A stretch of DNA of 64,000 bases, taken from contig NZ_CP104202.1 of the NCBI RefSeq assembly GCF_025244685.1, forward strand, positions 622,323 to 686,322, in the 5' to 3' direction. The translations under genes and the position numbers were made by a program. Shown piece after piece: positions 57,020 to 64,000 of the stretch (position 1 is the first letter of the stretch; each line of letters begins with the position of its first letter). The stretch comes from Chlorobaculum sp. MV4-Y. GTDB lineage: Bacteria > Bacteroidota > Chlorobiia > Chlorobiales > Chlorobiaceae. The notes under the pieces were generated by a model. That model worked only from the letters and a program-made list of their open reading frames with translations. It made no database searches and was not told where the DNA came from.

Positions 57020-58300
57020 ATGTCGGATACGAAGAAGAATTCACCGGTTTCGTCGCTGCTGCAGCATGAGCGGTTGCGGGTGCCGGGCATGTACCTGTCG
57101 TTCATGGCGCGGCACTTCGTTCACGACCGAATTCTCATGAGCGCCGGTTCACTTGCGTTTCAGACCCTGCTTTCGCTTGTGCCGCTCATGGCGGTGACGT
57201 TGTCGATCCTGAAGGTTTTTCCGGTTTTTGCTTCGCTCAAACAGTACATTGGCGATTTTCTGTTCCAGAATTTCGCTCCCGCCAAGGGATTGATCCTGAA
57301 AGGCTATCTCTGGGAGTTCATCGATAAAACCTCTTCGCTTTCCACTGTTGGCGGTCTTTTTCTCATCGTCATTGTTCTGTTTCTGATTTCGACCATCGAT
57401 CAGACGCTCAATGATATCTGGGAGGTGCAAACCCCGCGCCGGAGGTTGCAGGGGTTCACGCTCTACTGGACGGTGCTGACGCTCGGCCCGGTTTTTATCG
57501 GCACCAGCGTTCTTGCCAGCTCGTACGTCTGGTATTCGGTGTTTGCCGAGGGGGCGCTGCTTGAAATGAAAACGAGAGTGCTTTCGTATGTGCCGTTGTT
57601 CAACTCGGCCATCGCTTTTTTTCTGCTTTACATGCTTGTGCCGAACCGCAAGGTTCGCTTTACCCACGCCCTGGCCGGCGGCGTGCTTGCCGCCGTGCTT
57701 TTCGAGCTTGCCAAGAGGTGGTTCACCTTTTACGTTTCGAGTTTCGCCACCTTCGAGCATATTTACGGCGCGCTTTCGGTCGTTCCGATGCTCTTTTTCT
57801 GGATATACCTCGAATGGGTGGTGGTTCTGACTGGCGCGGAGTTTGTCTTTTCGCTCGGCTACTTCAGGCCGGCGGTGTGCCCCGCACGGGAGTTCGATCC
57901 CTTGCAGGGATTGCCAGAGGTTGTCGCCGTCTTGCGTTCAGTGTGGCGTGCACAGCTATCCGGAAGCTTTATGACTGGTAAAAAACTTCTGGCATCGGAA
58001 ATTATTGGCGACCGTAGTAAATTGGGTTTTGCCGTCGATTTTCTGAAGCAGAACGGGATTCTGCACCAGACCGCCGATGGAGGACTTGCCATCAGTGCAG
58101 ATATTCACACCGTTTCCTTGTATGACCTCTACGCCAAGCTTCCGGGGGCGCTTTTCAATGGAGATGGGTGCGCGGAGGGAGGGCAGCAGGTGAGTTGCGA
58201 ATTCGAGCCGCTCCGTACAGAAGTCCGCGAGGCACTCAGGAGCGTGATGCAGACGCCGCTGATTGCGCTGGTGAACGATTCAATGGAAAAGGATTCATGA
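57020..58300 (+). CDS. YihY/BrkB family inner membrane protein
   Basis: A 426-residue protein. Residues about 20-290 form the YihY domain with six helices: [60 protein letters not shown]. The C-terminal 130 residues look like a winged-helix region found in some members. Once called RNase BN by error; real role unclear. Its last four bases overlap dnaX. Confidence 0.88.
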   Translation: MSDTKKNSPVSSLLQHERLRVPGMYLSFMARHFVHDRILMSAGSLAFQTLLSLVPLMAVTLSILKVFPVFASLKQYIGDFLFQNFAPAKGLILKGYLWEFIDKTSSLSTVGGLFLIVIVLFLISTIDQTLNDIWEVQTPRRRLQGFTLYWTVLTLGPVFIGTSVLASSYVWYSVFAEGALLEMKTRVLSYVPLFNSAIAFFLLYMLVPNRKVRFTHALAGGVLAAVLFELAKRWFTFYVSSFATFEHIYGALSVVPMLFFWIYLEWVVVLTGAEFVFSLGYFRPAVCPAREFDPLQGLPEVVAVLRSVWRAQLSGSFMTGKKLLASEIIGDRSKLGFAVDFLKQNGILHQTADGGLAISADIHTVSLYDLYAKLPGALFNGDGCAEGGQQVSCEFEPLRTEVREALRSVMQTPLIALVNDSMEKDS

Positions 58301-60137
58301 GTTATCAGGTTATAGCACGAAAGTACAGGCCTTCACGGTTTGCCGACATTACCGCGCAGGAGCATATTACCGGCACGATTCAGAACTCACTGCGGATGGG
58401 ACGAGTCGGCCATGGCTACATCTTTTCGGGACTTCGGGGCGTGGGCAAGACCACGGCGGCTCGCGTGTTTGCCAAGGCGGTCAACTGCCAGCGGATGATC
58501 GACGATCCGCAGTATCTCAAGGAGGTGACCGAGCCGTGCGGCGTGTGCGAGAGCTGCCGCGACTTCGATGCCGGGGCGAGCCTGAACATCTCCGAGTTTG
58601 ACGCTGCCTCTAACAACAGCGTTGACGATATCCGCCTGCTTCGCGAGAATGTGCGTTACGGCCCGCAGAAAGGACGCTATCGAGTCTACATCATCGACGA
58701 GGTGCACATGCTCTCGACGGCGGCATTCAACGCGTTTCTCAAGACGCTTGAAGAGCCGCCGCCGCACGCGATCTTCATCTTCGCCACCACCGAGCTGCAC
58801 AAGATTCCAGCCACCATCGCCTCGCGCTGCCAGCGTTTCAACTTCAAGCGCATTCCGCTCGACCGCATTCAGGGCCAGCTCCAGCAGATCTGCGACGCCG
58901 AGGGCATCACCGCTGATGCTGACGCGCTCCAGCTCATTGCGCGCAAGGCGCAGGGCTCGATGCGTGATGCTCAGAGCATTCTTGACCAGGTGATCGCCTT
59001 TGCCATAGACAGCGAGGGGGAGCGCGCCATTCGCTACGAAAAGGTCTCAGAGCTGTTGAGCTACATCGACGACGAACACTTTTTCATGGTGACCGACGCC
59101 ATCGCCAATGCCGATGCCGCTGCAATGCTCGACGTGGCGGGCATGGTCAACCGCAACGGCTACGACGAGCAGGATTTTCTGGAAAAGCTGATCGAGCATT
59201 TCCGGAACTTTCTCATCATCCACAATCTCCGGTCGAGCAAGCTGATCGAGCGTCCGGAGCCGGTCAAGGAGCGCTACCAGCGCGACGCCTTGCGGCTGAC
59301 GCCGTCGGCGATCATGGCGATGACCGATTTCCTCATGCAGACTCAGCGCGAGCTGAAGTTCTACGCCGAGCACCAGTTCCGCTTCGAGCTGGCGCTGCTC
59401 AAGTTGATCGAGCTTGGACGGGGAACTTCGCAGATGGCAACCGCTCCGGCGGACGAAAAAAAAAGCCTGAGCCTTTAGCTCCCGCCTCGTCGTCCGCTGC
59501 CGCATCGAAGCCCGAACCGCCCGCCCGGCGCTCGAAAGCCGCGTCCGCCGCGGTTCCGTCTGCATTGCCGCCGGTTCCAGAACAGCCGCCGCCCGCCGCC
59601 ATGAAGCGCTCCACCAGTCGCGCCGAAACGAAATCGGCCCCCGCCATCGACCTCGGCTCCTGGAAGCAGGCATTCTCCAAATTTGGCAGCAACGCCGACC
59701 AGCATCTGCCAGCAAGAAACCGGTTGCGCGTTGAGGAGAACGTTGCAGGGACGGACAGTGGTGCGCCGGTCGCGGTGCTCGAACAGTTGCGCATGGAGTG
59801 GGGGCGCTTCCTCGAACACCTCTCGGCCAAAGGATTGCAGGTTCTGGTATCGCATCTTCACTCATCCGAGCTGATGTCGTGCAGCCCTTCTGGCGTAGTG
59901 GCGCTTCGGTGCTGCCGGAAGTTTTCGTTCGAAGAGCTTCAGCATGATTCCGCTCTCCTCGAAAGCGAGATGGCCGATTTTTACAAGCTGCCGCTGAAAC
60001 TCGCCGTACGCTACGACGCCGAGCGCGACGCTTGCACGCGCGAGAAGAGCATCTTCACCATGTTTCAGGAACTTGCGGAAAGCAACGAGGTCGTGCGTTT
60101 CCTGATCACCGAGTTCGGCGGTGAGCTGGTTTACTGA
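58297..60137 (+). CDS. dnaX: DNA polymerase III subunit tau/gamma, with frame change at A9
   Basis: The clamp-loader subunit. The first frame, ATG 58297 to TAG 59476-59478, gives 393 residues: [19 protein letters not shown] (Walker A), the zinc module with [26 protein letters not shown] (Walker B), [18 protein letters not shown] (sensor), and the clamp-loader collar domain. This short form equals gamma. At A9 (59456-59464) a -1 shift enters the frame [15 protein letters not shown] that runs to TGA at 60137, giving about 613 residues: a Pro/Ala-rich linker (about residues 392-450) and a C-terminal domain ([20 protein letters not shown] to FGGELVY), which fits tau. In Thermus an A9 of this kind makes both forms by transcriptional slippage. 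Confidence 0.9.
59456..59464 (+). promoter_or_regulatory. A9 slippage site in dnaX
   Basis: Nine As in GAC GAA AAA AAA AGC. The frame-0 stop TAG lies 11 bases after the tract, a setting that gives gamma without slippage and tau with one extra A in mRNA or a -1 ribosomal shift. Confidence 0.8.
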
Positions 60138-60282
60138 GCGTAAGGGGGTTTTACAATTCGTCAGAAAATCCTGATATTCAGGGTCGTCTTTACTAACGTC
60201 GCGATTCGGCTTTGGCCGGTGTCATGGCATTTTTTCACTACAAGTCCCCAGGGGCTTTCAAAACGGGTTATACACGATTTAT

Positions 60283-62094
60283 ATGAGCAAGGAGCCAACA
60301 ACGGCCACGGGTTTGCAGAACAGATTCAGAACACACTATTGCGGCCAGTTGAACCGCAAGTCGGAGGGGGAGTCGGTCAGGCTCGGCGGCTGGGTGCATC
60401 GCATCCGCGACCACGGCGGTCTTATTTTCATCGATCTGCGCGACCACACCGGCATCTGCCAGCTCGTGGTGCTGCCTGAAAACGAAAGCCAGTTCAAACT
60501 TGCCGAAACGCTGCACTCTGAATCGGTGATCTCCGCCGAGGGCAAGGTGGTGCTCCGCTCCGATGCCACCGTCAACCCGCGTCTCGCTTCGGGCGCCATT
60601 GAGGTGGTTGTCAGCACGATCCAGATCGAGAGCAACGCCAATCCGCTTCCCTTCCCGGTGGCCGACGACATGCCGACCTCCGAGGAGATGCGCCTCAAGT
60701 TCCGCTTTCTCGACCTTCGCCGCGAAAAGCTGCACGAGAACATCATCTTCCGCAGCAAGCTCACCGCCGCCGTCCGGAAATACCTCACCGATCTCGACTT
60801 CATCGAAATCCAGACGCCGATTCTCACCTCCAGTTCGCCCGAAGGCGCACGCGACTTTCTCGTACCGAGCCGCCTGCATCCCGGCAAGTTCTATGCGCTG
60901 CCGCAGGCACCGCAGCAGTTCAAGCAGCTTCTGATGGTTGCCGGATTTCCGCGCTACTTCCAGATCGCGCCGTGCTTCCGCGACGAGGATGCTCGCGCCG
61001 ATCGTAGCCCCGGCGAGTTCTACCAGATCGATATCGAGATGTCCTTCGTCGAGCAGGACGACCTGTTTGTCATTCTTGAAGGTATGTTCAAGCACCTGGT
61101 CGAGAACATGTCGCAGAAGCGCATTACGCAGTTTCCCTTCCCGCGCATCAGCTACAAGGATGTGATGAACCGCTACGGTTCGGACAAGCCCGACCTGCGT
61201 ATTCCGTTGGAGATTCAGGACGTGACCGAACTGTTCGTCAACTCCGGCTTCAAGGTGTTCGCATCAAACACTGCCGAAGGCTCCTGCATCAAGGCGATGG
61301 TGCTGAAAGGCATGGGTGGCGAGTCGCGCCTCTTTTATGACAAGGCTGAAAAGCGTGCCCGCGAGCTGGGTTCGGCAGGCTTGGCCTACATCCAGTTCAG
61401 GGAAGAGGGGCCGAAAGGGCCGGTGGTGAAGTTCCTGTCCGAAGCCGAGATGAACGCGCTGAAGAAGCGCCTCGGCATTGTGACCGGTGACGTAGTATTT
61501 TTCGGCGCGGGCAAGTGGGAGAAGACCTGCAAGATCATGGGCGGCATGAGAAATTACTTCGCCGACATTTTCCCGCTCGACAGAGATGAGCTGTCCTTCT
61601 GCTGGATTGTCGATTTCCCGATGTACGAGTACAACGAGGAGGCCAAAAAGATCGACTTTTCGCACAACCCCTTCTCGATGCCGCAGGGCGAGATGGAGGC
61701 GCTCGAAAGCAAGTTCCCACTCGACATTCTGGCCTATCAGTACGACATCGTCTGCAACGGTATCGAGCTTTCGAGCGGCGCAATCAGGAACCATCGCCCC
61801 GACATTATGTACAAAGCCTTCGAGATTGCCGGATACTCGAAAGAAGAGGTTGACGCCCGCTTCGGCCACATGATCGAAGCCTTCAAGCACGGCGCTCCAC
61901 CGCACGGAGGCATTGCCCCCGGCCTCGACCGTTTGGTGATGATTCTGCGCGACGAGCAGAACATCCGCGAAGTCATTGCCTTCCCGATGAACCAGTCCGC
62001 CCAGGACCTCATGATGGCTGCTCCGTCGGAAGTGACCGCCCAGCAGCTAAAAGAGTTGCACATTCGGGTGGAGATGCCGGAAGAGGAGAAGTAA
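60283..62094 (+). CDS. aspS: Aspartyl-tRNA synthetase, class II
   Basis: A 603-residue bacterial-type AspRS. Order: OB-fold anticodon domain ([20 protein letters not shown]), catalytic core with motif 1 ([20 protein letters not shown]), motif 2 ([20 protein letters not shown]), the bacterial GAD insertion (about residues 300-420), and motif 3 ([20 protein letters not shown]). It charges tRNA-Asp, possibly also tRNA-Asn if the organism lacks AsnRS. A strong terminator follows. Confidence 0.97.
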   Translation: MSKEPTTATGLQNRFRTHYCGQLNRKSEGESVRLGGWVHRIRDHGGLIFIDLRDHTGICQLVVLPENESQFKLAETLHSESVISAEGKVVLRSDATVNPRLASGAIEVVVSTIQIESNANPLPFPVADDMPTSEEMRLKFRFLDLRREKLHENIIFRSKLTAAVRKYLTDLDFIEIQTPILTSSSPEGARDFLVPSRLHPGKFYALPQAPQQFKQLLMVAGFPRYFQIAPCFRDEDARADRSPGEFYQIDIEMSFVEQDDLFVILEGMFKHLVENMSQKRITQFPFPRISYKDVMNRYGSDKPDLRIPLEIQDVTELFVNSGFKVFASNTAEGSCIKAMVLKGMGGESRLFYDKAEKRARELGSAGLAYIQFREEGPKGPVVKFLSEAEMNALKKRLGIVTGDVVFFGAGKWEKTCKIMGGMRNYFADIFPLDRDELSFCWIVDFPMYEYNEEAKKIDFSHNPFSMPQGEMEALESKFPLDILAYQYDIVCNGIELSSGAIRNHRPDIMYKAFEIAGYSKEEVDARFGHMIEAFKHGAPPHGGIAPGLDRLVMILRDEQNIREVIAFPMNQSAQDLMMAAPSEVTAQQLKELHIRVEMPEEEK

Positions 62095-62127
62095 CGTCAG
62101 GATGATCTGAAATATTGGTTGTAAATG

Positions 62128-62166
62128 AAAACTTCCACAAGACACACGGTTTTGTGGAAGTTTTTT
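62128..62166 (+). terminator. Terminator after aspS
   Basis: Thirteen-bp stem AAAACTTCCACAA / TTGTGGAAGTTTT (62128-62140, 62152-62164), T6 tail. Works in both directions, also for zupT-like gene. Confidence 0.93.
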
Positions 62167-62204
62167 GTTCTGGAAACATTTTCTTCTTCGAAGTAAGAGC
62201 CTAT

Positions 62205-63011
62205 TTACAAAAACAGCAGCAAGCTCACCGCCATGACCAGCATTCCGCCGACAAGGCCGCCGATGGCGAGGTGGTGTTCGCCGTACTCTTCGGCGGTGGG
62301 GAGGAGCTCGTCGAGGGAGATGTAAACCATGATTCCTGCGACGCTGGCGAAGACCAGACCGAAGGTGAAGTGGGTGAAGAGGGTGCGCAGGAGGAAAAAG
62401 CCGGTAATGGCTCCGACCGGTTCGGCGAGGCCTGAGAGAAATGAGAGTATGAAGGCTTTTTTCCGGCTTTTGGTGGCGAAGTAGATCGGCGCGGAGACAG
62501 CCAGCCCCTCCGGAATGTTGTGAATCGCAATGGCGACCGCGATGCTGATGCCGAGAGCCGGGTTCGACAGACCGCTCATGAAGGTTGCCAGCCCTTCGGG
62601 AAAATTGTGAATACCGATAGCCAGCGCAGAGAACAAGCCCATTCTCAGCAACTTGGCTTTGTCTTTTTCCGAGGACTCCTCGATGATTTTTTCGGTGTTC
62701 ATCTCGTGCGGGTTTTCGTAGGCTGGCACCAGATTGTCGATAAGCGCAATCACAAAAATGCCGGCAAAGAATGCCACAACCGTCCAGATATATCCCGTTT
62801 TGGCTCCCAGCTCAATCGATAGGGCATCCCTTGCCTTGACGAAGATTTCGATCATCGAAACATAGAGCATCACTCCGGCGGAAAATCCGAGAGAGATGGT
62901 CAGCATTTTGGGGTTCACCTGCTTCGACAGAAAACCGATGATGCTGCCGATGCCAGTTGCCAGACCGGCCAGCAGGGTGAGTGAGAATGCAAAAAGGATG
63001 CTGTCTGACAT
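62205..63011 (-). CDS. zupT: ZIP family metal transporter (ZupT type)
   Basis: A 268-residue inner-membrane protein with eight helices. The metal-binding HNFPEG and HNIPEG motifs in helices 4 and 5 are the ZIP signature. ZupT imports zinc, iron, manganese and cobalt. Length and motif spacing (SALAIGIHNFPEGLATFMSG, VAIAIHNIPEGLAVSAPIY) fit ZupT. Single gene; upstream region holds an inverted repeat at 63122-63146. Confidence 0.93.
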   Translation of the reverse strand: MSDSILFAFSLTLLAGLATGIGSIIGFLSKQVNPKMLTISLGFSAGVMLYVSMIEIFVKARDALSIELGAKTGYIWTVVAFFAGIFVIALIDNLVPAYENPHEMNTEKIIEESSEKDKAKLLRMGLFSALAIGIHNFPEGLATFMSGLSNPALGISIAVAIAIHNIPEGLAVSAPIYFATKSRKKAFILSFLSGLAEPVGAITGFFLLRTLFTHFTFGLVFASVAGIMVYISLDELLPTAEEYGEHHLAIGGLVGGMLVMAVSLLLFL

Positions 63012-63417
63012 GGGTTTCCGTAAAATTGATCTGTCTCAACAATAATTTCAGAAATAACTTACCATTAATCCGGAATGCGGTCAAGCCGTTCAGGTAAGCG
63101 GCGTATCGGTTGTTAAGGAATCATGACCGGCAGGATGCAGGTCATGGGTGTTTGAATGGGCAACACACTGTTGATAGTACTTGGTTTTCAATTGTTTTGC
63201 AGGCTGTTCTCTGGCAAAAGCAGGGAGGTTTGGTGTACTCTTGACACTCGGATAAAAATTGTACGGAGGAACTAAAATCCCGGAGGTCAAGGTTCTAAAA
63301 ATTTTATCATCGTCCACCATAAGCTAATTACAGCTTGTAAGGCCTGTACTGTATATCCCTCTTTTCCAACACCCTGCTTTTTGTTTGTACGAAAGAAAAG
63401 CTACAACTGGAGACCTG
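63012..63417. other. Divergent intergenic region
   Basis: About 406 bases without a gene. An inverted repeat CATGACC-N11-GGTCATG (63122-63128, 63140-63146) lies about 110 bases upstream of the metal transporter; it could be an operator for a metalloregulator or a hairpin. The AACTGGAGACC ribosome binding region of the next gene lies at its end. Confidence 0.5.
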
Positions 63418-63897
63418 ATGAAAAAACATGTATTACTGGCAACGCTTGCATCCGGGTTACTCTTTCTCAATCCCTCTGGTCAAGCTCTTGCAGATGTTGA
63501 CTTGAACGTCAACATAGGCGGTCCTGGCTTTGTCGTCGGTTATAACCCGGACTTTTTTTATGTGCCGAATCTTGGCTACTCCATCTCGTATGGAGGGCCA
63601 TACGATATCATCAGATATGGGGGATTTTACTACATCTATTATAACGGATACTGGTATCGTTCAAGCCATTATCGTCACGGCCGTTGGGTAATTGTTGACT
63701 ATCGCAGGCTTCCCTACAGAATCAGAAGATATCGCTGGGATGACATCCGAAGGTACAGGGATTTCCATTACCGACGCATTCATCCGGATCGTTTCAGAGA
63801 TCGTCACGATCGGGACTGGAGAGACCGACGGGATGACCGCTGGGATCACCGTGATGACCGTCGAGATGATTGCAGAGATGGTGACAGGAGATTCTAA
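63418..63897 (+). CDS. Exported Tyr/Arg/Asp-rich protein
   Basis: A 159-residue protein with a clear signal peptide (KKHVLLATLASGLLFLNPSG, cut near QALA). The middle is Tyr- and Gly-rich (DFFYVPNLGYSISYGGPYD and YYIYYNGYWYRSSHYRHGRW), and the C-terminus is almost only Arg, Asp, His and Trp (e.g. RDRHDRDWRDRRDDRWDHRD). ATG 63418 has GGAG at a good distance. Similar secreted proteins exist in other anaerobes but the function is unknown. The reading frame is complete; the tail repeat may have grown by slippage. Confidence 0.75.
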   Translation: MKKHVLLATLASGLLFLNPSGQALADVDLNVNIGGPGFVVGYNPDFFYVPNLGYSISYGGPYDIIRYGGFYYIYYNGYWYRSSHYRHGRWVIVDYRRLPYRIRRYRWDDIRRYRDFHYRRIHPDRFRDRHDRDWRDRRDDRWDHRDDRRDDCRDGDRRF

Positions 63898-63915
63898 ACG
63901 TTCAGGACTGTGGGC

Positions 63916-63940
63916 GCCGGTTATGTTTTTCATAACCGGT
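63916..63940 (+). terminator. Hairpin after exported protein gene
   Basis: Nine-bp stem CCGGTTATG / CATAACCGG (63917-63925, 63931-63939), loop of five Ts, short T run after. Weak but well-placed terminator. Confidence 0.6.
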
Positions 63941-64000
63941 TTCCGCGGTGTTCTTATTCGCTGATTGAGTCTGTCAATGGGTGCGAGCGCTTTCGACTTC

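Overview
The window is a stretch of a green sulfur bacterium (Chlorobiaceae, most likely the genus Chlorobaculum). The decisive marker is a chlorosome-envelope [2Fe-2S] protein of the CsmI type (7095-7772). A bacterial phytoene synthase, a generally GC-rich base composition and the tight head-to-tail packing of genes agree with this. Most of the window is ordinary core genome, interrupted by short AT-rich patches that carry broken or unfamiliar genes.

Layout: a ClC channel (cut by the left edge), a superinfection-immunity-like membrane protein and a frameshifted AT-rich gene (1-2.4 kb); lysS-crtB facing hflX-ybeY, then csmI, an aminotransferase, a lipoprotein and a CPXCG/PAS-kinase pair (2.4-12.3 kb); RNase P RNA, a zinc-ribbon coiled-coil protein, tRNA-Leu and rpmG on the minus strand (12.3-14.1 kb); lysA, a Memo-like secreted protein, a badly damaged AT-rich gene, metF, comEC, and a permease-NUDIX-small protein group (14.2-23.3 kb); rplY-prs, lpxD and a decayed glycoside hydrolase family 15 pseudogene (23.4-28 kb).

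The most unusual region is 28.1-32.5 kb: three overlapping minus-strand genes encode an AfsA-type hotdog protein (signal-butyrolactone synthase family), an FAD amine-oxidase-like enzyme and a membrane sensor kinase that resembles CqsS, the Vibrio receptor for CAI-1. This looks like a self-contained make-and-sense signalling cassette, more AT-rich than its surroundings. The kinase carries a one-base frame problem in a T7 tract near its start.

From 33 to 43.7 kb there are an OmpA-type lipoprotein, a MacA-MacB-TolC-like efflux operon with two separate permease genes, a small inverted-repeat element, ddl and a CoA-binding protein. A region without large genes (43.7-44.5 kb) holds a 22-codon hydrophobic peptide gene between two strong hairpins. 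From 44.5 to 51.1 kb a plus-strand series carries a lipoate/octanoate transferase, panB, pssA, purS-purQ, an MFS transporter and three small proteins. A compact molybdenum-cofactor operon follows (moaCB-moeA-mobBA-moaA, two of the four genes being fusions), then ferritin-like protein and rubrerythrin, a YihY protein, dnaX, aspS, a ZIP transporter and a Tyr/Arg-rich exported protein.

A recurrent theme is reading-frame changes at homopolymer tracts: A9 in dnaX (very probably functional, as in Thermus), A7 directly after the start codon at 21194, T7 in the CqsS-like kinase, and T6 tracts in two AT-rich genes. Whether the last four are slippage signals, real mutations or sequence errors cannot be settled from the sequence alone.
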